The notes under the pieces are model-generated. The model was not told the DNA's origin, ran no database searches, and saw nothing but the letters and a program-made list of their open reading frames with translations. Shown here one piece after another: positions 47,350 through 59,509 of a stretch of DNA of 64,000 nt. The position numbers and the translations under genes were made by a program. Position 1 is the stretch's first letter; each line of letters starts with the position of its first letter. The DNA is from Tanypteryx hageni (Eukaryota; Arthropoda; Insecta; Odonata; Petaluridae). The stretch spans positions 207,815,504 to 207,879,503 of the forward strand of contig CM054113.1 of the NCBI GenBank assembly GCA_028673005.1. Reading direction: 5' to 3'.

Positions 47350-49655
47350 ATGTTAGGAAATTCTGTTTATATTTATAGTGTGCGGCCCCTATGGAAATGT
47401 TGGGAACCATTTTATACCCGGTATAACATATTAATTGGAACCTTAGCTTTAGGCTACAAAATTTTGCTATATTACAAAATAGCATTAATAGAATACGGGT
47501 GTGAAACTTCTAATAACAGGAACTCAAATTATGACAATTTAATGCTTCATATAAAAACTAAAAATTCGTGTTATATTTAGGTAAATAAATGCATAGTGAC
47601 ATTAACAAATCGCGAGATTGTAATGGCATTTAGGTTCTGTATCTGGAAAAACCAGGTTTTAGGATGCAACGAGATTAAACTCACGAATTTTATATATTTT
47701 ATGTGATCTAGGACAGCGTTATCGCATTCGTATTCTCAATTGCAGGTTTTTTCCGTAACGTTTATTTGCACACGGCTTCGATGAATGAACGCTTTCACGC
47801 ATATTCAAAATACGGAAAAATTAAAATCATTATAACCAAAACTCGTCAGAATAGAAATACAAAAACTTCATACTAATTGTAAGTCCCTATACGGTTCTGC
47901 CATTAAAATGCTTATAATTGTGTTGGGAAGAGGTTTTTCTACGCAATAAATTTCTAAATATGGCGGTAATGTCATTTACACAAATGAAAAACAACATAAC
48001 TTCAAACTCCAGTTTTTGCTATTTTTCTACAAAATAACCTAATTTATCGAATGAATATAATGTTATATAAATAAAACCAAATAAGAATAATATATTTCAA
48101 GATAATTTTCTATCGCTTGAAGGTTAATGCTACAATATTATTATAAATGCTTTATTAGTGTTTAGAAGAGATGGGATCATGTAATTTTTCTTCAAATTAA
48201 TTGAATTTTACATATACTGCCTCAGACAATCAAAACCTGTCGAAGATTTCCATCAAAAAAGCGAAGATTTAAATGGATCGGAATTCTACTCCTATTGCAA
48301 CATCAAAAAATTCGAAATACCTTCCGCTTCTCTATCATTGTAATTTTGAAGTAATGCTCTATTGAATTCAATATTTTTAGGCAAGACACAAAGCTACCAA
48401 CCTTCCAATTGGCCCATGGTTAAATTACAAATATTATCCATTAAAGTCCTTTTTCTTCTCTCAATAAAATTTTAAAATTATACTTAATCTCATTTTTCTT
48501 CCTTTTTAATGTGGCTAACATCCTTTTTCTGGTAACCTTCTTGGTTATTCCATTTCTTCTCCTTATAATTAAGTTCCAAAAAATGCATTTGTACAATTTT
48601 TATTCTACAAACTAAATATTTATGATTTCACCATATTGGAAACTTTATCATATCAATTGCTTTCCGTTATTGCCTTCGCTACAACTAATAAGTTTATGAT
48701 ACACAGATACCTTCTTTTTTCATAGCTCCGATCCCAGACCTTAAAATTTATCAATTTCATCCAGAGACTTATTTTTGCTTTATTTCGAACTCCTCTGATT
48801 AACCCCCTTACACGCATCAAGAAATCTTTTATTTATACTAGTCTATGAAAAATCAATTGAATACGTGAAAGATGACAAAAAATTGAACTTGTCTAAATTT
48901 CACGCCCAAACGAATGTGCAATATTTCTTGAAAATGTATATCTTTAAAAATTCTATAAGCAGTGTTCATATGGTTTCGCAGATGGTATAGAGAGAGGGTG
49001 TGAGAGCTTAGAGAGGCAGGAATGTAATCTCTCCCTCTTCCATAATGGTGCACATGGGGTCACGTGGTGCCGCACCTTTTCTACCGAGTTGAGGTTAGTC
49101 AAAAGTGAGACGTCTCATATTTGGAGTTTGCGTGGAAGAAAGGAAGGGAGTTGTCGCATAACGCTTCAAATCCCTTCAGGTGTGAATCTGAGAGTTTCCT
49201 TTAAAAAGATGCGACGTGAGAAAGACATTGGGGAAGTGGTTGAATGAGAAAACTGGTTTTTAAGATTCTTCTTCTTCAGCGACCTTTAAGAAAGAGCGAT
49301 TAAAATCTTGATCCATTTTATCCATCCTTGTGAAGGTGAATCGGTTGGATAATAGAGCGATTCCCTTTTTATTTATCCAAATCGTTAAATTATAAAATTG
49401 TTATATTGGTTAGTAACATTTCGAAAAAATTTTAATAATGTATCAAATTCAAGAGGAATGTAAATATCTCAGATGCAAGGAAATATTTAAATAGTATAAA
49501 CAGACATGATGATTTTTGAGATCCTTTAGCTACATATATTTTTAAACAATTGCTGAAGTTGACTGTTTTAAGCAAAAGTGTCCCAACCTAAGCCTTCCCA
49601 GAGCTATTTAAATTGTGTTTTTTCGATACATTTTGCATAACGATTTTTACTCGGT
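47350..49655. other. AT-rich stretch, nothing identified
   Basis: No supported gene. A short GA/CT-mixed patch lies at 48,985-49,060. Otherwise featureless. Confidence 0.4.
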
Positions 49656-49660
49656 TCCGA

Positions 49661-50560
49661 AATATAACAAGAGTGGAAAGATGTACCTCTTGTCGGAGTA
49701 TACAGAGTTTCCAAAGGCGTTATTTACGATTTGTGCTATCATGTCGAAAAAGATAAATATTAATGTTTTAGTCTAATGCCTAAGCACTGCAGAAAGATAT
49801 TATATCAGAAGCGATGTCAAGGAAATATTTAATTGTGATTTGCCGATTTATTTTATAATCCCCAGTTATCAATAAAACAATTGAAAATTATGTAAAACAT
49901 ATCTCACTTGAAATGACCAGTAGTAATCTTTACATTCATGTTCATTCCTTCGTCGTAAATTATCCGTTTCTTTTCACTTACAAAAGCTGAGTGTATGCGT
50001 AAGGAAAATAAACGTATGTAAGTTCATTTCTTCATCGTGGATAATCTATCCACGCTCGTTTACTATATGCTGTAGGCGCAAGAAAGGAAATTAAAGGTAT
50101 TTACAGTGGATCTTGTTTACTGCAGTTGCTACGAAGATTGTTTTCGCCGTCGGCAATTAAAGAACATGGAGAAATATTTCAAATATTTCAAAGTGAATTA
50201 CGACTTTCTCGTTTTATTTTCTTGATAACGGCCCTTCCTTCGATAAAAATGTATCGAACAAAACATTTTATTTGACTAGTTCTACAAATCATATTTGAAG
50301 CCTTTTTAAATAAATAATATTTTACGAGATATGATTGAAAGTTCATTTTTTGTCCCAAGTAAAGTGGCGCTCCTGTTTGGGCTATGTAGACCATTAATAC
50401 CATTTTCTTATTTTTTTAGCCCAGACGCCCTAACTACCAAATTTCATGAACATCCATCCGCCCAGTAGTTTGGAAGATTAAACATGCGGACGGACAGACG
50501 GAGGAGGCGTGCCCATAAGACGTTCCGCTGCTATCGCTTCGCTGGTAAAGGACGCCTAAA
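49661..50560 (-). mobile_element. Helitron/Helentron-like non-autonomous element, copy 2
   Basis: Sense is on the minus strand. The 5' side is at the right: ttaggcgtcctttaccagcg (complement of 50,540-50,559), then 'cttatgggcacgcc' and the cggacgga motif. The interior matches copy 4 along most of its length in opposite orientation. The 3' side is at the left: inverted subterminal repeat aaggcgttatttac (49,714-49,727), a partly decayed hairpin (49,681-49,703), and the conserved end (complement of 49,661-49,680). No coding frame is present. It is the best copy for defining the family because both ends are recognisable. Confidence 0.75.
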
Positions 50561-50569
50561 AACTGAAGA

Positions 50570-53500
50570 ATAGGTTAAAGGAAACGAAAGGATAGAATTT
50601 ATTATTTTCGTTGAATGAATGTTTGCTGTTAAAACAGTCCTGAATTCAATTAATGGAGATATAAATGTTTTATCCGGCGAAGGTTGCCAATATGAAAGCA
50701 GAAATTACTGTCAACGAGTAAACTTAACTGAATTCTCATTTTCAAAATGCGCTGATGCGCTATGAGGGATTTAATAAAGTTTCGTAAAATACCTTAAAGT
50801 TATTACTTTATATTGCAAACTCCAGGAACAATTATGAAATGGTTAAAATTGAATAATTCAAATATCTATTTTTTGTGTGATATTAAACAGCGGAACATAT
50901 AATAAAAGACTTATCAAATCAATGACATTTTACAATAGGAGTGCCACAGCTATAATGCTATTCTTGAAAAATGCTAACTTAATACTATTATTTTCACTAA
51001 AAACTTGAGCGGTTTTTTCTCAAGGAAAACTATTAGTTTAAAAAGGAGTACCTAAGTGAATTGCAGTTTTACTGGAAAATTATAATTTATATGCCAACAA
51101 ATTTCTTACTTTCAATTCATAAATCGATCACCAACATATCCGCAGACTGCGAGTGGGTTTCGAAGAACATTTGTTCATAAAGAATAGTTATTTTTGCTAG
51201 CTCAAAACAGTATAAGGCATGAGAATGCAGTGACCAAGATGGAAAGAGAGAGGTGACAAGATAGCCTTTAAAATACGCAACGCTCGAATAGCAATGGGGT
51301 AAGTCTACAAATCAATTGAGAAGCAACTGGCGACATATCCCTAATAGTAATCGCAAATCATGTCCCGGATAAGTAACTATATTCGTTTTCTTTAAAAATA
51401 GGAACAAATAGGATTTCATAAGATGGAAATTTATTGCTAAGCACGTTTGATTGGTACATTCTGGAATTTAAAAAATGAACTACGTGAACCGAAAAGGAAA
51501 TATCCTCAATCACTAACAAGAAATTTTTATTTTATACAAAGCAGATGGAAAAGTTTCATGCCTTTCCATCCAAAGGCTGTGTGGTACGGCCGTCGCTTCG
51601 TAAAGCTCGTATATTGCATGTAAGTAAATGCCTAGTTAACGGCTCGTAAACGAATGATGACAAAGATTTAATTTTAGCTTTTCTTTCTTAGCAAACTTCC
51701 ACATGAGTTGATAATTTAAGTATAGGGAAACATATGATTAGTATTTACCGAAAAATGGTATTTGCGATACAACTTCATTTTAGTAGCTAACGTGACTAGA
51801 AAAGAAACTTCGCGAAGAAACTCTCCTTCGTTGAATTCGTTAAATTGTTAATGGAAATGCACCTGAAAACACTGCGAAGGACTGAGACCTTTCTATGTAT
51901 ATGATAATTTATGACAAAGTTTTATACAATTATTTTTGCAAGACAACTGCAGGTAATAAAATGCAATATGCTGAACTAAAAAAACTAATATTGAAAAAAG
52001 GAGAAAAGGCTCAAAATTAATTGTTTGAATAAAAAAGTGAAATTAATACATTAAGAAACAGATAAAAACACAAAGACACCATACATCATTTCTTTAAAAA
52101 CAAAACGAAAATGAATGAAAATATACTAGGGTAAGATATCAGGATGAGTATAGGAGCTTGTTTCATGTAGTCGTAAAATTATCACATATTTATCTTTAAT
52201 GCAATAATTTTCCTATAAATTCCTTTTAGAACATTTTTATGGCTAGGTGTATTATCAATTGTAGGTATTCATTAGAATTTTAAATATTTGTTTCTATTAG
52301 TTATGATTGCACGAATAAATGTTTCTATTATATCGATATGAATTCGTAATAATTAATTCTGTGCATTCACATATAATCTCAGAATGCAAAGATCGTAAAG
52401 TAGCAATGAATTTAGAATTAGTAGTCAAAGGAATGAAAACATAGCTTTGCAGATTAATTGAGGTAACGGAACTAATAACAGTACATACATCCATGGCATA
52501 AAAGAAACAATGAAACTTGTTATAGATATAGTATCGCATCTCTTTATGCGTAAAGCATCCCTAATAGGAATAACACTAAAACTGTTTAGAAATTAGCAAC
52601 TTCAACTGTATCTCGTTTGTTTTACGAATTTATGAATATTTAATTCATAAACATCTTGGTTTTTCAAGTCCAGATATCACAGAGGAAAAATAAGCTTCAT
52701 AGCTTCAAACTTGGAGGATAATAACGGTTGTTAACACTTAGGATCAATTATATTTTACACCTTTATAATAATATACATTCTAAAATAAGGAGAAATAAAC
52801 AAAAATAAAAATATATTCTTTTCAAATACGTTCAAGTTTGTCAAAATTTTTATAAAAGAGACTGCTTTCAGTACAAATAAGAAAACGTTCAATTTTTTTC
52901 GCAACCACTTCTGCGATTCATGTAAAAGGTAAGGAATTGGAAGGGAGTCAACGATTATATCTACTCGGTGCGGTACCTACAAAAGAAAAGGCGACGCATG
53001 AATTTTACGCAAGCCATCCGATAAACTCCTTGCAAGGGAGTTGCGTAATATTTTGTGTTAATAGATTACTGTTTAGTGTTTTCTTTCATCCACGAAGTAA
53101 TTAGCAAAGAAATATTCATTAAACTTACGACTCTGCAGCTGATGTCAACCATTATCAATTATAATAATATGCCGAATAAATCTTCCTAAAATCATTAAAC
53201 TAAACGCAATATTTAACTACAATAAATCTATAAAAAATATCCCGAAACCCCCGGCATGTCTTGTATTATCTAACATGCTAAGATCGGGTATCGGTCCAAT
53301 TATCACCTGGGACATCCAATCATGAAAACTGAACAGAATAATGATAAAGAAACTCGCAACGCCGTTGCAGGATATCGGAATAGGAACGATCGCGAAGAAG
53401 TCGAGACTAATCTAATTGGAAGAGCGAAGATGGCAATGAAGGGGAAGATACGTTGCAATAAGGACGGACCGTAACGGCAGATTCTTGGCTATGTTCGAAG

Positions 53501-53960
53501 GGAAAGGAGTAATTAAAATGGGAAAGCAAAAAAAACCTGTTGAAATCGAGCGAGTGGTTTACTTCTTCTACCTAAGATAGTCGGATGCCTGAAAGATGCT
53601 CCTTTCCAATTCCTCTGCTTTCTATCTGCTATGGGAATCCGCGATACTCTTGGACTTGCTTCTCCTTTCTTTTAGTTGAAATTCTACGATTCTTACTTGT
53701 ATACAGTATTTTCCAAGCCCCCTTTCATCTCACTTATAGGCTTCCTTAAAAGCTGTTCGAGAGTTATGTTACAATTTCTCAAACTAAAGTTCGTTTATCA
53801 TAGCACGCTTGTTTGTTACAACACAATTAAACCAATCGAAGGAAAATACGCAGAAAATGTACATTCAAACCTATTTGTTAAATTCATATCTATGTTAACT
53901 TTTAGGAAACATTGACTTCTCCCCTCACCGTGACGTCCCCTTCCATTTCAAATCTGCAAA
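50570..53960. other. AT-rich stretch, nothing identified
   Basis: No supported gene or repeat. A patch of higher complexity at 53,230-53,520 contains a 50-codon plus frame (from 53,322) with no known motif. The 79-codon plus frame at 53,676-53,915 is likewise unassigned. Confidence 0.4.
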
Positions 53961-53965
53961 TTTGC

Positions 53966-54135
53966 TTATTTATTTATTTATTTATTTTAGCTCATAAACA
54001 GCCGTTAAACGGCCTTTTACAATGAGCGTAATATCTTTAACAAAGACGAACACATACAACTATGCCCTCGGCAGGATTCGAACCCGCGACCCTAGCATTG
54101 GGAGCCAGACACGCTAACCACACCTCTACCAAGGC
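53966..54135 (-). mobile_element. tRNA-derived SINE, best-preserved copy
   Basis: On the minus strand it starts with a tRNA-like head: gccttggtagaggtgtgg, with A box tggtagaggtg (complement of 54,121-54,131) and B box ggttcgaatcc (complement of 54,073-54,083). The A box fits TRGYNNARNNG and the B box fits GGTTCGANNCC, at tRNA-like spacing. The first bases (gccttgg) can nearly pair with ccgagggc at the end of the head, like an acceptor stem. A body of about 75 bp follows (cgtctttgttaaag, gtaaaaggccgtttaacggc) and a tail of AAAT repeats. A short palindrome-like phrase (ggccgtttaacggc) lies in the body. Such elements are copied by a partner LINE; which one is unknown. Confidence 0.85.
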
Positions 54136-54139
54136 TTGC

Positions 54140-54955
54140 ATCTTATTCCTCTCTTTTGCTTGGCCTTCTCCGTGTTCGCTTCCTGTCAAATTGTATCATA
54201 GTTGACATTTCCGTTCACATTGAGGAACAGTTTCTCCAGTGATATTCCTGCTCCATTGACATTTCAGTTTCTTCATTCGTTCAATCAAATCAAAGAACCC
54301 TTCCTGGGATCACACCCATTCCCAACTTCCAACATTCTAGCCCCCCATTCTCTATCTCTAGATACACACACACATATGCGCATACATATACATAAAAGGA
54401 TAAGATTGTTCTTCAGATAATGCTGTTCAGAAGGCTAGAAAATAATATTCCTACAGCTTTCTCTCGCCAGAGAGATATTCTACGAATTTTGTGTTGTATA
54501 GAACGCCAAACACCAATGTGTGATCATTTCAAAACTTCAGTAGAGACAGTAAGGAAATTTACGTTTGGTCTTCTTATAAAGCGTTAAATCTCCACATCAG
54601 GACAAGGCTAAGAACTTGTCTTCGATACAATTGATATCATCTCCCCGAGGGGGATATTTCCTTCGCCTCTCCGTAATTTCAATTTCTTTGTTCTTCTACT
54701 TTTTCCGTAATATTCTCTCGCGGAGTCTAATATTTTTTTGAGAAATATAAATATTAAGTGTCGAAATAAATCATGCATCGTTAAGTAAATTCTTTATAGC
54801 CTTCGCGACGGATCGCAATATTTTCACGAAAAACACAATGCTAAAACAGGAGCGTGTTTTATATTCTTGCTTGAAAATCGAGTCTTTAAAACGATTAATG
54901 TTGCTTAAAAATGTATTTCCATTAAAAAAAAACTAAACGTCCAGCTGGAAGTTAT
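54140..54955. other. No supported gene
   Basis: Mixed AT-rich DNA with a short ACAC/CATA patch near 54,362-54,400. Nothing else is seen. Confidence 0.4.
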
Positions 54956-54959
54956 GGAG

Positions 54960-56340
54960 GTAACGACGTCCAGTGTGAGAGAGAAAGAGAGAGAGAGAGA
55001 ATGTGTGAGGAAAGAAAAAGAAAGAGGCAGGAAGATGAGAATATTTATTGTCATTTTTTCTTGTCAGCGCCCAGTTCCCTTCATTAGGTTTCCCATCACA
55101 CTTTTAACTCAAACATAGATCTTCTTAATTTGAAATCCTCAGCTTTCGACGCTCGTATATTAGGACCAGAAAAGGTTTTCGTTTGGAAATAAAAGTTACA
55201 GCCTATTAATCAAACAGCAAAAAAAGAAGAAGGGGGAGGAAGGGAGAAAGAGCGAGGTGTAGGAAAGGGACGAGAAGGGAGGAAAAGAAGCGAGAGAGAT
55301 AGAGAGAGAGGAAAAGGGAACGGGAGAAGGAGAGAAGAAGGATAGAGAGAGGAAGGTAGAGCAAAAGAAGAAGAGGCAGGTCAACGTGATGGAAGGAATT
55401 CCAATTGGTTAGGCAAGGCGAGAAGGCCAGGGAAAGGCGGTGGGAGGAATGAGGGAGTTGGGGATAGTAAGATGGGCAAGAAATTGGGGAGGTGAGTAGG
55501 ATAGAATGGAAAGGATTGAGGAACAGGTAACTGGGGTAGGGAGACAGGAAAAAGGAAATGGAAACTGATGAAAAGGGTAAGAAATAGCGAGCACTAAGGG
55601 TAGGTAATGGCTAGATAAATTAAAAAATAGGCTATAGTCTTGTCTAGAATAATACTATAGTTTATAAGGTTAGAGATATATTTATGCATGGCAAAAGATT
55701 TAGAGCGAGGGAGATTAGAGATAGGAAGCAAAGGGAGTAAATAATATAAAGATATGTAACGGATAGGGAAATAGAATGGGTGAGTGAGCGGAAACAAGAA
55801 GAAAAATGAATAAAGGGTCGGAGACTGAGAAATAAGCAGCGAGGTTGTCTCAGAGATAGGAAGCAGAAGGGAGGAAATGGAGAGGGTTGGGGGTTAAAGA
55901 ATAAGAATGAAAGGTGAAGAAGAGGTGAGAGGGAGATGGAAGAGAAAGAGAGAGGAAGCAGTTAGGCTCGGAATCGGTTGACGGGGCAGAATTGTAAACA
56001 ACGCCCTGCTGCTCTCTCAAACACGTCGAGGGAAAGGATAAAGGGTTTGTATGTTGCTTAGTTAACCGTAGGCGCCAATCACGTGACCTATGGAAGCAAC
56101 GATCGGACAGAGGTGAGAGAGAAGCCAATTATGAGTTAATAGACTTGAGAACGCGAGAGAGAAAGAGAGAAAAAGAGAGAGAGAGAAAGGGAGAAAGTGA
56201 TAGAGAGAAAGGGTGTGGGTGTGGAGAAAAGTGATGATGATGACGAAGGCGAGAGGTAGGGAGGGAGAGAAAAAAGGAAGTAATATGAAATTCTTCGCTC
56301 AAGCAGTCTCTCCCTCAAACACCTGGCCCTCGCTTATTTA
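54960..56340. repeat. Large GA-rich island
   Basis: Purine-rich on the given strand at 54,975-55,030, 55,220-55,600, 55,855-55,965 and 56,150-56,280, with an AT-rich gap at 55,600-55,760. Minus-strand frames of 60-92 codons are Ser/Leu/Pro/Phe repeats caused by composition. Confidence 0.8.
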
Positions 56341-56344
56341 CTCA

Positions 56345-57680
56345 CGCTAATATATTTTTAATAAATTGTCTTTCCAACCCTCTTTCACTTCCCTCTCTCC
56401 CTCTCCTTCTTGCTGTCGACTCTTTCCCATCTATCCCGAATATCCGCGTCTGCTCTTAGCCCTACCCGTGTCACGCACGCTGGAGCCGTGCGATGATTAA
56501 CAGAGCATGCGTGTGCGGATGCTTAGAGACTCCGTGGTTACACTTTGCACCGGGATAGGTGCTACGTGTCAGGTTAAAATGAAAGCCACGGAGCCGAGAG
56601 AAAAAGAATTAGATACTTAGGATGAATAAAATATTTTGGGAAGGGGAAAGTGAGAGAACACTCATCATCCTAACTTCTTAGATGTCCTTTGTAGCACTTG
56701 AAATGTATGCTTGGTGTAAACACTTTACCGAGCGGTGAAGATGATGACCTGATGAAAATTAAGGTAAGAAAATTGCTAAGGAAGGTTTTCTATGAACTAA
56801 TTGGTTGAATTGACTAAATATTGTGTTGATGTAAATCAATGATACCTGAAAAATTGAACCATCCATTCTTTAAAATGTGAAATAGAAATCAGTACTAAGA
56901 ATAACATGGATTATACATGTTTCCAAGTGTTAGACAAACGTTTACGAATTAATATTAACACTTCGGTTTCTAATTACACATTTAATCTAAATTTTGCTTT
57001 CACATTAAATTATGAAGTAATAGAGTTAATACCTTCTTCCCTCTAATGTAGATGTTTCCCTTGTTGGCAAACTAATAAAATTTACTGAATCTGCTGAATA
57101 TAACGAACAATTAAAAATATTATACGAGTTACATCTATAAATATCCTTTTAAGATGGTAAGAAATATATATTTTTAGTGAAGATAACAATCCGCTTAACT
57201 TTTTACAGCTACAATTTTCAAAGGTTATGCTATGGCATTTAGTTTCCGGTTGTTAATGGATAATAAAACATTTTTCAATTTGAAATTGTTAAATATATAT
57301 ACTATCCAAACATTTTCAGCATCAGTTTGCAAATTCGATCGTCACAAAAAGGCAAAGATCCTGTTTATTTAAATTTTCGATTTTTTATTATTACTCAAGG
57401 TAATAAATACGCCATTTCCTCAACAATTTGAAAAAATCGCTCAAAATTTCTATATCCAATAAACAATTTTAGTTAATTATATTTCAATAAAACATCAAAG
57501 AAATAAAGCTTTCTTAAAGTTTGAATTTGAAGTTTACCAACCACGAAAATAAAAGTGTAAGCTGCATTGACCGATGTGCGCCGTCCACAAAAACAATTAT
57601 TTGACACTTGCGTTCTACGAGGCTAATTAGTGAATTCAGCGCAGAAGCTGGTGTGAGAGGAAAAGCTACGAGGATGAGCG
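56345..57680. other. CpG patch then AT-rich DNA, no supported gene
   Basis: A short CT tract (56,375-56,410) and a CpG-containing patch (56,415-56,600) are followed by AT-rich sequence. No gene is seen. Confidence 0.4.
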
Positions 57681-57689
57681 CTTTATTAT

Positions 57690-58600
57690 TATTAAGATGG
57701 CGTGATTGAGCGCCGGGGTCGAGGAGGCGAATTGGCAGAATGGCGATGATTACGTTCTTTAGGGAATGTATTCTTCTGTCACGCGTTCTTTTGGATCTTC
57801 GAGAGAAGGAGAGAGTGATTTATATTTTGCATGTCGTGAGTCAAAGCATTTCGACGCTAAGAGAGAGAGAGAGAAAGATGGAGAGAGAGAGTATGGAGAG
57901 AGGGAGGATGGAGAGAGGGAGGATCGAGAAGGGTAGAGAGAGAGAGAGAGAGTGGAAAAGCAAGGGAACGTCCTCGTTAATGTTGAGTTGAATTGGATGG
58001 GATGGAGGGAGAGGAAAGAGATAGAGATATAGGAGAGAAGAAAATGGGGAAAGGGAGAGAGGAATGTGAGAGACAGAGGGAAGATAGACAGAGGAGAGGA
58101 ATAGGAAGAGGCGAAGGAGAAAGAGAGAGGGGGGAAGGGAAAAAAGTTGCAAAGAGTGAAAGGGTTATAGAGGGAGGGGAACACTTCCCTCTTATTTCCC
58201 TCATCTTTACAACCTGTACCGTCAATTTCTTCTCTACGACCCGTCTTCTATCAAAAAAATGTTTCTCCTTTCAACTTTTTATTCTATCTCCCCTTAAAAA
58301 CCCTTCCTTTATCTCCCTCCATCCTTCTTCCCTTTCCCTCAGCCCCCTCTCTCCTGCCCATCCCTTCTCTCTTCTCTGGGAGGAACTCTTGCTTGGAAAC
58401 ACGGGACGGATGGTTCTGAAAGAGGATGATGAAGACAAATTGCCGGGAGGGTGAGAGAGAGAGAGAGAGAAAGGTGAAGTAAGATACCGAGGGAGAGAGA
58501 GAGGAGCTTTTCGTTTATCCAGCGTGGACGGAGGAAGATGACGAAAACAAATACAATTTGCTCAAAGAAAAGCGGACCGATCCCAAATGGAGAAACGGAG
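57690..58600. repeat. GA-CT-GA switching island with ATGGC motifs
   Basis: Purine-rich 57,795-58,170, pyrimidine-rich 58,180-58,375, purine-rich again 58,410-58,510. Two ATGGC motifs (57,697 and 57,740) precede the GAGAG runs. The 141-153-codon frames on both strands are repeat-driven. Confidence 0.75.
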
Positions 58601-58609
58601 AAAAATCGT

Positions 58610-59500
58610 CCAGGTAATTTATCATTTAAAATAACGAAATGATACGCCGAGATTATTACAAACAAAAGATTTAAAAAAAAGGATTTGATGTGTTTGCGTG
58701 TGCGTGCGTATGCGTGTGTTTGGGACGTTTTTTGTCGAGAACTAGACGACGGGCATAATTCGTGTACCGGTGGTGTAAAAAAAAACTTTTATAAAAATAA
58801 TGGAATAGACATATCGACTAAAACTCGAGGTCGGACTGTTATTAAAAGGAGATTAAGGAGCGTTGGCATTCGCGGCGATGTGAAAAAACAAAAGACAAAA
58901 CCACACGAAGACAAACGCCGGAAAATGACAAATAGCGGATAATGATATTCGCCGAAGGTTTTTACGATTAAACATTATAAAGCTCTAAAAATCCAAAAAC
59001 GAGTTCCTAAGCTCGAGGTAGTCTCTCGGCGAAATAAAAAAAAAACAAAAAAGAACTCGGAGGGGAATATAAGTAGCGATTGTTAAACGTTATTGTAAAC
59101 TCGAAACGAGTCGGTTAACGAGTTGTTCATTTTCTTCTCCCGAGTCGCCGAAAGCGGCATCGACGTCCATCAACGTCATTCCTGGAGGCCTTGGGGGAGA
59201 AGTTGGGAGGGGGAGAGGGAGAAGAGCATTGGAAAGCGGGTCGGGGAGGGTGATTAAGCCGTGGCATTAATTAGACTCCGCGAGCACACAAAACAATCCT
59301 ATTAATAACCCGAGCCATCCTTTTAAACGCCAACACATCACACTTTTTCCCTCTAAAGGTCGCCCGGAATGATTCGAAGCAACGATGACGACGAAAAAAA
59401 GTCAGAAGACGCCAATCGTTTGAATTAGCCGAGTTCGCTTTAATTGGACGACGGGAAGCGCTATATACACGATATATATATATACAAAAAAGCACGGACG
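58610..59500. other. CpG-containing DNA, no supported gene
   Basis: Contains a short (TG)/CG patch (58,690-58,725) and an (AT) run (59,470-59,482). No coding or RNA feature is supported. Confidence 0.4.
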
Positions 59501-59509
59501 ATACTTAAA

